From positions 41,038 to 105,037 of the forward strand of contig CAXTVI010000009.1 in assembly GCA_964247695.1 (NCBI GenBank): 64,000 nucleotides of DNA. The letters are read 5' to 3'. Positions 1 to 8,222 of the stretch are shown here, one piece after another. Position 1 is the first letter of the stretch. Every line of letters starts with the position of its first letter. This DNA comes from Lichenicoccus sp964247695 (GTDB taxonomy: Bacteria > Pseudomonadota > Alphaproteobacteria > Acetobacterales > Acetobacteraceae). Under the pieces are notes generated by a model. It was not told the DNA's origin and searched no databases. It worked only from the letters and a program-made list of their open reading frames with translations. The position numbers were made by a program, and so were the translations under genes.

Positions 1-1185
1 CTGCGCGGTGAAGACCGGATCCACCGCATGCCGGGTGACGATCTCGCGCAGCGCGCTGCGGAGGCGCATGTCAGCCGGCCCGTGACCGGTGTCCACGATG
101 CGCCCGGAGGGCACCGGGACGCCGAGCCAGAGCAGCCCGTCGCCCTGCTCGTGCCAGCCGAGCAGCTCCGGCACGCTCAACGCCGGCAACGGCCGAGGCG
201 GCGTCAGGGGCTGGCCGTAATAGCCGGCCAGCGTCTCGGCGATCCAGGCGATGCCATGGTCCTCGACGACATATTTCAGACGGGCGCGACGCCGATCGGT
301 ACGGTCGCCATGGTCGCGCTGCAGGCGGATCACCGCCTCGCAGATCGCGATCAGCCGGTCCGGCTCGACGAAGCAGACCGGGGTTGCGAGCCGCGGAAAG
401 GTGCGGGCGTTGTTGTGGGTCATGCCGAGGCCGCCGCCAACCGCGATGGTGTAGCCCTCCAGCGCTCCGGCCGGGTCGAAATGCGCGATCAGGCCGACAT
501 CGTTGGACAGCACGTCGACGCTGTTGTCGTCCGGCAAGGCCACGCCGATCTTGAACTTGCGCGGCAGGTAGGTCGGCCCGTACAGCGTCTCCTCCTCGGA
601 GTGGCCCGCGACCGGCTCCTCATCGAGGAAGATCTGGTAATAGCCCCGGCTTTTCGGCAGCAGCGCCTGGGCGAGTGCCCGCACGTCGGTCAGCACGCGG
701 GCATGGCGCGCGTCGCGTCGCGGCGCCGGCGTCGTCATCAGGTTGCGCACCACGTCGCCGCAGGCCGAGATGGTGGTCAGCAGGCCGTGGTTGATCGCCG
801 CGATCGAGCCCTTCAGGTCGCCCTTGAGGATGCCGTGGAACTGGATGCCCTGCCGGGTGGTGATGCGCAGGCTGCCATTGGCGAACCGGTCGGCGACGCG
901 GTCCAGCGCCAGGTACTGCGAGGCCGTGGTGACGCCGCCCGGCATGCGGACGCGCACCATGAACTGGTATTCCTTTTCCAGTTTCGCCTGCTTGCGGGCG
1001 GTCGCGGTGTCGCGGTCGAACTGCTCGTAGCTGCCATGGAACTTCAGCAGGTTGTAGGCATCCTCGCTGACCTGGATGCCGCCTTCCGCGAGTTCCTCGG
1101 CGAGGCGCCCGCGCAGGCCTCGGCTCTCGCGCTTGAGGGTCTCGACGCCAGAAAGCTTCTTGTCGGCCCGAATGTCGTCAGCCAC
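1..1185 (-). CDS. cysI: Assimilatory sulfite reductase hemoprotein, N-terminal part (cut by window edge)
   Basis: The open frame runs off the left edge, so only about 395 N-terminal residues are seen. It reads like the CysI family: a KFHGSYEQFDRD stretch near residue 50, the parachute motif TRQGIQFHG near residue 110, and the first ferredoxin-like half-domain. The siroheme and 4Fe-4S cysteines of the C-terminal half lie outside the window. The enzyme reduces sulfite to sulfide in the cytoplasm for cysteine synthesis. The start is a GTG (VADDIRADKK), because no in-frame ATG lies between it and the peroxiredoxin stop 39 bp upstream. It lies downstream of a peroxiredoxin and an Rrf2 regulator on the same strand and close to cysK, which fits sulfur assimilation. 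A ferredoxin-type nitrite/sulfite reductase is the alternative; the missing C-terminus would decide. Confidence 0.85.
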   Translation of the reverse strand, partial: MADDIRADKKLSGVETLKRESRGLRGRLAEELAEGGIQVSEDAYNLLKFHGSYEQFDRDTATARKQAKLEKEYQFMVRVRMPGGVTTASQYLALDRVADRFANGSLRITTRQGIQFHGILKGDLKGSIAAINHGLLTTISACGDVVRNLMTTPAPRRDARHARVLTDVRALAQALLPKSRGYYQIFLDEEPVAGHSEEETLYGPTYLPRKFKIGVALPDDNSVDVLSNDVGLIAHFDPAGALEGYTIAVGGGLGMTHNNARTFPRLATPVCFVEPDRLIAICEAVIRLQRDHGDRTDRRRARLKYVVEDHGIAWIAETLAGYYGQPLTPPRPLPALSVPELLGWHEQGDGLLWLGVPVPSGRIVDTGHGPADMRLRSALREIVTRHAVDPVFTAQ

Positions 1186-1224
1186 GTCTGGTATGTCCGT
1201 GTCGGAATGTTGAAGAGATCCGGG

Positions 1225-1860
1225 TCAGTGCCCCGGCTGCCTGACCATGCGCAGGTACGGCTTGAGCGTCTTCCAGCCGTCGGGAAACAGCGCGCGCGCC
1301 GCCTCGTCGTTCACCGAGGGTGCGATGATCACGTCGTCGCCCTGCTGCCAGTCCGCCGGCGTGGTTACCTTGTAGCCGTCGGTGAGCTGCAGGCTGTCGA
1401 TGACGCGCAGCACCTCCTGGAAGTTGCGTCCGGCGGAGGGCGGGTAGGTGAGGCTCAGCCGGACCTTCTTGTTGGGATCGATCACGAACACCGAGCGCAC
1501 CGTGATCGTCGGGTCGGCCTCGGGATGCACCATGCCGTAGAGCGTCGAGACCTTGCGGTCAGGATCGGCAATCATCGGGAAATTGACCGCCACGCCCTGC
1601 GTTTCGGCGATGTCACCCTCCCAGCGCTGGTGGCTCTCCAGCGGGTCGACCGACAGACCGATCACGCGGACGTTGCGGCGGCGCCATTCAGGCTCCAGTT
1701 TCGCCACCGCGCCAAGCTCGGTGGTGCAGACCGGGGTGAAGTCCCTGGGGTGACTGAACAGCACGCCCCAGCTCTCGCCCAGCCACTGGTGGAAGCGGAG
1801 GCGGCCCTGGGTCGTCTCCTGTTCGAAGTCCGGCGCGATCTGGCCAAGCTGGACGGTCAT
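1225..1860 (-). CDS. 1-Cys peroxiredoxin (Prx6/AhpC-TSA family)
   Basis: This 211-residue protein matches the Prx6 group in length and layout. The peroxidatic cysteine sits in FTPVCTTEL near residue 45, and the family signature SVDPLESHQRW follows near residue 75. The long C-terminal arm containing VTTPADWQQGDDVIIAP is typical of Prx6 and absent from short AhpC proteins. No conserved resolving cysteine is present, as expected for a 1-Cys enzyme. It would reduce hydrogen peroxide and organic peroxides in the cytoplasm. It lies 39 bp upstream of the sulfite reductase gene on the same strand, so co-transcription is likely; sulfur assimilation and thiol-based peroxide defence are functionally linked. 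Confidence 0.9.
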   Translation of the reverse strand: MTVQLGQIAPDFEQETTQGRLRFHQWLGESWGVLFSHPRDFTPVCTTELGAVAKLEPEWRRRNVRVIGLSVDPLESHQRWEGDIAETQGVAVNFPMIADPDRKVSTLYGMVHPEADPTITVRSVFVIDPNKKVRLSLTYPPSAGRNFQEVLRVIDSLQLTDGYKVTTPADWQQGDDVIIAPSVNDEAARALFPDGWKTLKPYLRMVRQPGH

Positions 1861-1991
1861 GCGGTTCTTTCCTGCGCAGCGCTGCGTGTGACGGGGCGGA
1901 TAAAACGCGAAGCACCATCGCGGGTCAACCGGACCACCAGACCAGCGCGTGCATTGCGGCCTGGCCGAGGCCTGCTGCTGCGTGCCGCCCT

Positions 1992-2441
1992 CTATATGGA
2001 AAAGCTGATCGGTTCCGCCAGGGGGCGGCGCAGGCCGGCGCTCTCGGCGCGCCGCACCATGTCGTCCAGGGTCAGCTCCTGCAGCCGGGCGCGCAGCGCA
2101 TCGTCGAGCTCCTTCCAGGCCGGCTCCACCACTCGGGCGAACAGCTCGCCGACCGGACCGTCCTCGCCCCCGGCATCCTCGGACACCGCGGTCTCGACGA
2201 TATCCGCCAGGCGTATGTCGCGGCGCGGCCGGCCGAGCCGGTAGCCGCCGCGCGGGCCGCGCACGGACTCCAGCAGCGCCGAGCGCGACAGCGTCTGCAG
2301 CAGCGGCTCGATGCCGCGCCGGGCCAGGCCGGCGCGCTCGGCGATGTCGGCGGCGCTGACGGTCCCGGCGCGACCGGCATGGAACGCCACGTCCAGCATG
2401 ATGAGCACCGCGATCATGGCCCTGTCACGCCTGAGCAGCAT
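1992..2441 (-). CDS. Rrf2-family transcriptional regulator, Cys-less
   Basis: A 149-residue protein with the Rrf2 winged-helix layout: an N-terminal helix (MLLRRDRAMIAVLIMLDVAFH), a recognition region around AGLARRGIEPLLQTLSRSALL, and the wing RGPRGGYRLGRP. I chose the internal ATG at 2441, which follows CAGGGAC and matches the family start; an upstream ATG at 2495 would add 18 residues unlike the family. The protein contains no cysteine, so it cannot hold an Fe-S cluster as IscR does. CymR, which controls cysteine metabolism in Gram-positive bacteria, is likewise cluster-free. The gene is divergent from cysK, and sulfite reductase lies downstream, so a role in cysteine or sulfur regulation is a reasonable inference. 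Confidence 0.85.
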   Translation of the reverse strand: MLLRRDRAMIAVLIMLDVAFHAGRAGTVSAADIAERAGLARRGIEPLLQTLSRSALLESVRGPRGGYRLGRPRRDIRLADIVETAVSEDAGGEDGPVGELFARVVEPAWKELDDALRARLQELTLDDMVRRAESAGLRRPLAEPISFSI

Positions 2442-2504
2442 CGCCTGTTGTCCCTGAACCGGCCGGAGAACGCTTCCTCCGGGCGCAGGTCGCACCTATA
2501 TCAG

Positions 2505-2527
2505 AGCGTGCCACCATGATCCACGCT
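2505..2527. promoter_or_regulatory. Inverted repeat between rrf2 and cysK, candidate operator
   Basis: AGCGTG and CACGCT form an inverted repeat with an 11-bp spacer. It lies between a possible minus-strand -10 (TATAGG, reverse of 2495-2500) and a possible plus-strand -10 (TATAAC, 2540-2545). That position would let one bound dimer control both the Rrf2 gene and cysK. Only the repeat is seen directly; the promoter elements are weak guesses. Confidence 0.35.
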
Positions 2528-2611
2528 GCAGATTGGTGCTATAACAGTGGCGGTTCCGTTGCCCGCCGCCGCCGCATCGCACGCGCGTCACGAACAGGAA
2601 ACGCTTCCGCC

Positions 2612-3703
2612 ATGAAGAAACAACGGACCGCCCTGGCCGCACTCTCAGACGACCTGGCCGCCGACCTGCCCGCCGACCTGCCCGGCAACGGTTCGGTCGC
2701 CCCCGGCCCGATCGCGGCGGCAGTGCAGCGCGAGCGTGCGCAGCCGGTCTTCGCGGCACCCCGCGGGCGTATCTACGGCAGCATCGTCGAGACCGTGGGA
2801 GGCACCCCGTTGGTGGCGTTGCCGCGCCTGTCGCAGGAGGACGGGCTGCTCGCCGACGTTGCGCTGAAGCTCGAATTCTTCAATCCGCTGGGCTCGGTCA
2901 AGGACCGCATCGGCGCCGCCATGGTGCTGCGCGCCGAGCGCGAGGGCCTGATCACGCCGGGCCGCACCGTGCTGGTCGAGCCGACCTCGGGCAATACCGG
3001 CATCGCGCTCGCCTTCGTCGCCGCCTCGCGCGGCTACCGGCTGATCGTAACCATGCCGGAAGGCGCCTCGGTCGAGCGACGCAAGATGCTGCGGCTGATG
3101 GATGTGCAGCTCGAGCTGACGCCGTCGCGGCTCGGCATGGCGGGCGCGATCGCACGCGCGCGCGACATCCTGGACGCGACGCCGAACTCCTGGATGCCGC
3201 GGCAGTTCGACAATCCCGCCAATCCGGACATCCATGCCGAGACCACCGCCGAGGAGATCTGGGCCGATACCGGTGGACGCGTCGACATCATCGTCGCCGG
3301 AATCGGCACCGGGGGCACCGCCACCGGAATCGCGCGCGCGCTCAAGCCGCGCCGGGCTGCCTTGCGCGTCTATGGAATCGAGCCGTCGGAGAGTGCCGTG
3401 CTGAACGGCGACGAGCCGGGGCCGCACGGCATCCAGGGCATCGGCCCCGGCTTCTGCCCGGGCGTGCTCGATCTCTCGATCCTGGACGGCGTCCTGACCG
3501 TATCGGAGCGCGAGGCCATCGCGGCCGCCCGGCGTTGCGCCCGCATGGAAGGCCTGCCGATCGGGATCTCGTCGGGAGCGGCTCTGCACGCGGCGCTGGG
3601 GCTGGCACGTAACCCGTCCAACGAAGGCAAGCAGATCGTGGCGATCGTACCGTCGTTCGCGGAACGCTATCTGTCCACGTCGCTGTTCGCCGGCCTCGGC
3701 TGA
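2612..3703 (+). CDS. cysK: Cysteine synthase (O-acetylserine sulfhydrylase)
   Basis: A fold-type II PLP enzyme of 363 residues that makes cysteine from O-acetylserine and sulfide. The PLP lysine is in NPLGSVKDRIG near residue 97, the substrate loop is TSGNTG near residue 127, and the phosphate-binding loop is GTGGTATG near residue 230. The start ATG at 2612 follows AGGAAA; longer in-frame starts back to 2516 would give an unrelated tail. Even so, the protein has about 50 residues before the conserved core, more than typical CysK. It is divergent from the Rrf2 gene and close to sulfite reductase, which supplies sulfide. Cystathionine beta-synthase-like activity is the alternative, but no C-terminal CBS domain is present. 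Confidence 0.92.
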   Translation: MKKQRTALAALSDDLAADLPADLPGNGSVAPGPIAAAVQRERAQPVFAAPRGRIYGSIVETVGGTPLVALPRLSQEDGLLADVALKLEFFNPLGSVKDRIGAAMVLRAEREGLITPGRTVLVEPTSGNTGIALAFVAASRGYRLIVTMPEGASVERRKMLRLMDVQLELTPSRLGMAGAIARARDILDATPNSWMPRQFDNPANPDIHAETTAEEIWADTGGRVDIIVAGIGTGGTATGIARALKPRRAALRVYGIEPSESAVLNGDEPGPHGIQGIGPGFCPGVLDLSILDGVLTVSEREAIAAARRCARMEGLPIGISSGAALHAALGLARNPSNEGKQIVAIVPSFAERYLSTSLFAGLG

Positions 3704-3718
3704 GGCCGGGCGGGAGCA

Positions 3719-3742
3719 GGGCCGGGCGCCACCGCCCGGCCC
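3719..3742. terminator. GC-rich hairpin between convergent cysK and ompA-like gene
   Basis: A perfect 10-bp stem (GGGCCGGGCG type, 3719-3728 against 3733-3742) encloses a CCAC loop. It sits in the 45-bp gap between the 3' ends of two convergent genes. There is no clear T tract on either side, so it may act as a weak bidirectional terminator. Confidence 0.5.
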
Positions 3743-3748
3743 GCGCCG

Positions 3749-4924
3749 CTACTGCATGATGATCTCGACGCGCCGGTTCTGCGGCTCGCGGGTGTTGGGC
3801 GCGGTCTGCGCCAGCGGGTGCGTCTCGCCGTAGCCGTGGATGTCGATGGCGGTCTCCGGCACGCCGTCGCGCACCAGCTCGCCGCGCACCGCGGTCGCGC
3901 GCCGCACCGACAGCGCCTGGTTGTAGGCAGCACCCCGCTCGCCCGGCTGCGCCGCCGAGTTGTCGGTATAGCCGTTGACCTCCAGGCGCGTGGTCTGCAC
4001 CCGGGTCGAGGCCTGCGCGGCCTCGGCGATGATCTGCCGGGCGCGGTCGCTGAGGGTCGCGCGGTCCCAGTCGAAGAACACGAGATAGGTGCGCGACGGC
4101 GCCGGAGCGGGAGCGGACTCCGCCGGCGGCCCGGGCGGCGGCGGCGGCGGCGCCGGGTTGAACTCGTAGCGCAGGCCGAGCAGCACCGAGTGGTTGTAGT
4201 CCGACGTGATGTCCTCGTTGCCGCGCGCGACGCCATACGGCTTGGGCCCGAAGGCGCCGGCGGTGCCGATGCTGCTGCCGCTGAAATTCTCGGGCCCGAG
4301 CACCGAAAAGAAGCGATATTCGGCGGTCATCGACAGGCCGACGACCCACGGCACCGGTAGCGAGACGCCGAACATCGCCTGATAGGCGAGGTTGTCCGAC
4401 GTGCCGCCGATATGCTCGGCAAACGGATAGTTCGTGCCGGAATACTGCGTATCCATATGCGTCCAGGCATAGCCGGCGCCGACGCCGAGATACGGATAGA
4501 TCCAGCTCTTGCCGATATCCATGTCGAACAGCACGTTCGCCATGCCGCCGTAGTTCTGCTGGTGGCCACCGGCCTCGGTCGGGAATCCGGTGCCGAGGAA
4601 ATGCTGCAGCGTGTTGTCGCGGTAGTTGCCCTCGAGCTCGACCCTGACACCGTTGCCGAAGCCCCAGCCGACGCTGCCGATCCCGGTGTAGCCGACACCC
4701 CAGCGATCCTTGCCGGACGGGAACTCGGGGCTGAGCCGGACGGTCTCGTCCTGCAGGAAGTTGGCGCCGCCGGCCAGCCCGACATAGAGCCCGCTGACCG
4801 GCTGGGCGAGGGCGTGACCCCCGAGCAGCACAGCCGCGGCCGGCAGCCCGAGCAGTTGCGCCGTCAGCCTGACCGGTGCCGCGAGCGCGCTGCCGCCCAG
4901 CAATCTCGTAACGCGCCCAATCAT
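3749..4924 (-). CDS. OmpA-family outer membrane protein
   Basis: A 391-residue protein with a signal peptide ending near ALAQP, then an eight-strand-like barrel region (SGLYVGLAGGANF to LLGLRYEFNP). A proline hinge (NPAPPPPPPGPP) leads into a C-terminal OmpA-like peptidoglycan-binding domain. That domain shows YLVFFDWDRATLS, the NGYTDNS motif and the closing NRRVEIIM, including the conserved Arg that contacts diaminopimelate. The start ATG at 4924 follows GGCGGGGG; an in-frame GTG at 4945 would lengthen the n-region by seven residues. Likely role: tethering outer membrane to peptidoglycan, with possible porin activity. It converges with cysK and is divergent from the TonB-dependent receptor gene. 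Confidence 0.9.
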   Translation of the reverse strand: MIGRVTRLLGGSALAAPVRLTAQLLGLPAAAVLLGGHALAQPVSGLYVGLAGGANFLQDETVRLSPEFPSGKDRWGVGYTGIGSVGWGFGNGVRVELEGNYRDNTLQHFLGTGFPTEAGGHQQNYGGMANVLFDMDIGKSWIYPYLGVGAGYAWTHMDTQYSGTNYPFAEHIGGTSDNLAYQAMFGVSLPVPWVVGLSMTAEYRFFSVLGPENFSGSSIGTAGAFGPKPYGVARGNEDITSDYNHSVLLGLRYEFNPAPPPPPPGPPAESAPAPAPSRTYLVFFDWDRATLSDRARQIIAEAAQASTRVQTTRLEVNGYTDNSAAQPGERGAAYNQALSVRRATAVRGELVRDGVPETAIDIHGYGETHPLAQTAPNTREPQNRRVEIIMQ

Positions 4925-5278
4925 CAGCACCCCCGCCTTCGCCACGCACGATCCGGCAACGGATCCCGGTGCGCCTCCACCAACCGTTCCGGTCCTACCG
5001 GGTTTCGGGCGCGGGTAGAAGAGCGGAAGCCGGAAGTCATGTTTTGCAGCGCTGTAGCGTGGCGGGCACGCCCGCTGGGCCGCCGCCCCACAGCTTCCAT
5101 GCGCATCGTGCGCAGCAGAGTTGCAATCTTGTCACACCGAGGCGGGAACTTTGTTCCGAACGCCGAGACCCGTATCGTTTCGTGACGTAACGTTTACTTT
5201 TGGCTCAGCCACGCGGCCTCTCCGAGCCGCCATGTCTCCGGCATCCGGCCGAAGCATGCCTGAACCAGAGTGCTTCCG
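4925..5278. other. 354-bp divergent intergenic region
   Basis: No gene is supported here. The region separates the OmpA-like gene (minus) from the TonB-dependent receptor (plus), so it should hold both promoters. The right half (about 5110-5210) is less GC-rich. A loose sigma70-like pair, TTGTTC (5151-5156) and TATCGT (5173-5178) with a 16-bp spacer, is the best candidate for the receptor promoter, with low confidence. No riboswitch or tRNA fold was recognised. Confidence 0.4.
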
Positions 5279-8149
5279 ATGACCGGTGCTCCGACCTTGA
5301 ATTTCCGAAGAAGCCTCGCGGCATCGGCTGCGGCTGCGGCCCTGCTTGCGGCCCATCCAGCCAGCGCCCAGATCAGCGGCGCCAACACCGTCGCGGCGCC
5401 GACGGCAGGCGTCGGCAACACGTCGTCCGGCTCGCCCGCCGCCGGCTCCGCCGAGGATGTGCTCGTGACCGGCTCGCGCCTGCGCACCAGCAACCTGACC
5501 AGCGAGGCGCCGATCACGGTGGTCACGTCCAAGCAGATCGAGCAGTCGAGCGCGCAGACGATCGAGGACGTGCTGCGCAAGATCCCGTCGGTGGGTAACT
5601 CGGGGAACTTCTCCACCACCAACAATGGCGCCAACGGGTCGTCCTGCATCGACCTGCTCAACCTCGGCATCACCCGTACGCTGGTGCTGGTGGACGGACG
5701 CCGCTTCGTGCACTCCGCCTACGGGTCCGGCGAGGATTGTGTCGATCTCGACACCATTCCGATCCAGATGATCGACCGCATCGAGATCCTCAAGGACGGC
5801 GCCTCCACCATCTACGGCGCCGACGCGGTGGCGGGCGTGGTCAACATCATCACCAAGAAGAACTTCTCCGGCACGCAGATCAACACGAACGGCAACATCA
5901 CCGCGTCAGGCGACAACCTTCAGGGCGACATCTCCGGCATCACCGGCTTCGACTTCGACCAGGGTCGCGGCAACTTCACGATCAGCGGCCACTATCTCGA
6001 CCGTGGTCCGGTGCTGCAGAAGGATCGCGACTGGGCCGATCCGGTGGTCACCGGCGACAACGGGCCCGGCAATCCCTACACCATCGGTTCAGGCATTCCC
6101 GTCGCGGGCCGGTATTTCGGCGCCAACTCGGGCGACGAGATCACCACCATCAACAACAAGGTCGTTCCGTTCAGCGGTATCTATCAGGGAGCCAATGGCG
6201 GCCAGCCGAATATCAATGGCCGCTACGACTACGGCTACGACAGCTACCTGTCGGATCGCGAGACCCAGGGCAATATAGCGGCCCAGACGCACTACGATCT
6301 CAACGACCATTTCTCCGCCTACGCCTCTGCATTCTACACTCACAAGAACACCGAGGAGCAGTTGTCCGGCCAGCCGGAGACCGGCAATCCCAACACCGCA
6401 TCCTCGCTCGTCATCCCGCAGGGCAATCCGTTCGCAGAGGCGCTCGGCATCAACGAACCCCTGAGCGGGTTCCGCCGCACCACCGATATCGGCCCGCGTC
6501 AATACAGGACCGGAACCGATACATATCAGGCAACTGTCGGCGCCAAGGGCAACATCACAGGCAACTGGGACTACGACGCCTACTTCACTTACGGATATTC
6601 GGACACCACGATCTCGACGGACAACTCGATAAACGCCACCAAGTTCGAGAATGCGCTCGGCTCGGACGGCGTTCTCACGGATCCTTACAACGCGGCGCTC
6701 TGCAACGCGGCCGCCGGCTGCGCGCTGCTGAACCCGTTCGGCGCCGGCAACATCAGCCCGGCTGCCGCCAAGTATGTCTCGTTTGTGGATAATGAGAACG
6801 CGTACTACCAGTTCCGCGACTACGGCGCCACGGTCACCAACAACCATCTGCTGCAGCTCCCGTATGGCCCGCTCGCGCTGGCTGTCGGCTTTGAATACCG
6901 GCAGGAAAGCGGGGCGGATCACCCTGACCCGGTTGTTGAATCCGGCCAGGCCACCCAGGCGCAGATCCTGCCGACCGGCGGCGGCTTTGATGTGGGCGAG
7001 GTGTTCGGCGAGCTGAACATCCCGCTTCTGAAGAACCTCATCGCCGCGAAGGATCTGTCGGCCGACGTCTCCGGCCGCTGGTCGGACTACAACACCTTCG
7101 GCGGCGTGCAGAACTTCAAGGCCGGCCTGAACTGGTCGCCGACACAGGATATCCGCTTCAGGGCAAATCTTGGCACATCGACCCGCCAGCCGGCGATCCA
7201 GGAGGCCTTCGGTGGCGACACGCTCAGCTTCGAACAAGGCACCGATCCCTGCTCGCAGATCGCCACCTACGGCGGCCTTGCCGGGAATGTCAGCGCTAAC
7301 TGCGCGAGGCAGAAGGTTCCGGTCGGCTTCCAGCAGACCGGCGACCAGATCGCGACGCTGGTCGGCGGCAACCCGCAGCTGCTGCCTGAGACGTCCCGCA
7401 CCTACACGATCGGCTCCGTGCTGACGCCGCGCTGGCTGAAGAATTTCTCGGCAACCGTCGACTACTACCACACCTCGATCAACAACTCGATCGGCGAGGT
7501 TCCGGTGCAGTATGTCGAGGACCAGTGCTACACGAGTGCAAACTTCTCAAGCCCGTTCTGCGCCGACGCCGGCACGCGCAACGGCTCCGGCAACATCGCG
7601 CTTGCGAATGCGCCCTACCAGAACCTCGGCGTGGTGCGGACCAACGGCATCGACTTCGACATGAACTACCTGCTGAAGTTGCGCGGAAACAACGCCTTCA
7701 GTTTCAGCAACGAACTGGTCGACACCATCGGCTACACCGAGCAGCTCGTGAATGGCGGCGCGTTCGTCAACCTGAAGGGCACGCTCAACACCGTCCTCGG
7801 CGGCGGCCTGTATCCGGTCGGCGTTCCGGTCATCCGCGACAACTTCACCGGCACCTGGCTGCACGGGCCCTTCAGCTTCAGCTGGACCGTGCGCTACATC
7901 GACGGCATGACCTACAACGAAGGCGGCTCCAACTTCACGGCGGCGGACCGGTTCTACAAGACCAACGAGGTCTTCTACCACGACATCGTCGCCGCCTATA
8001 ACTTCAAGCGGATCCAGGTGATCGCCGGTATCGACAACCTGTTCGACCGGACCCCGCCCTTCGCGCTGGACGGCACCGAGAACACCGCGGCCAACATCTA
8101 CGACGTCTTCGGCCGGACCTTCTACGCGAGGCTGCAGGTCAAGTTCTGA
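5279..8149 (+). CDS. TonB-dependent outer membrane receptor
   Basis: A 956-residue protein with an N-terminal signal peptide (ending about HPASAQ). Then come a TonB-box-like segment (EDVLVTGSRL), a plug domain (TSKQIEQSSAQTIEDVLRKIPS, then LVDGRRF and GASTIYGADAVAGVVNIITKK), and a long 22-strand-type barrel ending in aromatic phenylalanine (YARLQVKF). ATG 5279 is preferred over GTG 5270. It imports a ligand such as a siderophore, glycan or small organic compound, using energy from TonB. The ligand cannot be read from sequence. The plug resembles the large alphaproteobacterial receptors with paired cysteines (SCIDLLNL and EDCVDLD). A strong terminator follows, so it is probably transcribed alone. 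A TonB gene lies at 57.2 kb. Confidence 0.93.
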   Translation: MTGAPTLNFRRSLAASAAAAALLAAHPASAQISGANTVAAPTAGVGNTSSGSPAAGSAEDVLVTGSRLRTSNLTSEAPITVVTSKQIEQSSAQTIEDVLRKIPSVGNSGNFSTTNNGANGSSCIDLLNLGITRTLVLVDGRRFVHSAYGSGEDCVDLDTIPIQMIDRIEILKDGASTIYGADAVAGVVNIITKKNFSGTQINTNGNITASGDNLQGDISGITGFDFDQGRGNFTISGHYLDRGPVLQKDRDWADPVVTGDNGPGNPYTIGSGIPVAGRYFGANSGDEITTINNKVVPFSGIYQGANGGQPNINGRYDYGYDSYLSDRETQGNIAAQTHYDLNDHFSAYASAFYTHKNTEEQLSGQPETGNPNTASSLVIPQGNPFAEALGINEPLSGFRRTTDIGPRQYRTGTDTYQATVGAKGNITGNWDYDAYFTYGYSDTTISTDNSINATKFENALGSDGVLTDPYNAALCNAAAGCALLNPFGAGNISPAAAKYVSFVDNENAYYQFRDYGATVTNNHLLQLPYGPLALAVGFEYRQESGADHPDPVVESGQATQAQILPTGGGFDVGEVFGELNIPLLKNLIAAKDLSADVSGRWSDYNTFGGVQNFKAGLNWSPTQDIRFRANLGTSTRQPAIQEAFGGDTLSFEQGTDPCSQIATYGGLAGNVSANCARQKVPVGFQQTGDQIATLVGGNPQLLPETSRTYTIGSVLTPRWLKNFSATVDYYHTSINNSIGEVPVQYVEDQCYTSANFSSPFCADAGTRNGSGNIALANAPYQNLGVVRTNGIDFDMNYLLKLRGNNAFSFSNELVDTIGYTEQLVNGGAFVNLKGTLNTVLGGGLYPVGVPVIRDNFTGTWLHGPFSFSWTVRYIDGMTYNEGGSNFTAADRFYKTNEVFYHDIVAAYNFKRIQVIAGIDNLFDRTPPFALDGTENTAANIYDVFGRTFYARLQVKF

Positions 8150-8174
8150 CCTCGCGAGCTCCGGCACTGCGACA

Positions 8175-8206
8175 AGGCTGTGCGACTTCGGTCGCACAGC
8201 CTTTTT
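8175..8206 (+). terminator. Rho-independent terminator after TonB-dependent receptor
   Basis: A perfect 12-bp stem (8175-8186 with 8191-8202) closed by the stable TTCG tetraloop is followed by a T-rich run (TTTTC). It lies 25 bp after the receptor stop and is the clearest intrinsic terminator in the window. Confidence 0.92.
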
Positions 8207-8222
8207 CTTGTCAGCCGGATGA

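Noticed and set aside
28..2244. Long plus-strand open frame opposite cysI, peroxiredoxin and rrf2
   Set aside because: It is Arg/Ala/Val-rich and matches no family, and the minus strand here carries clearly recognised genes. It is a GC-rich shadow.
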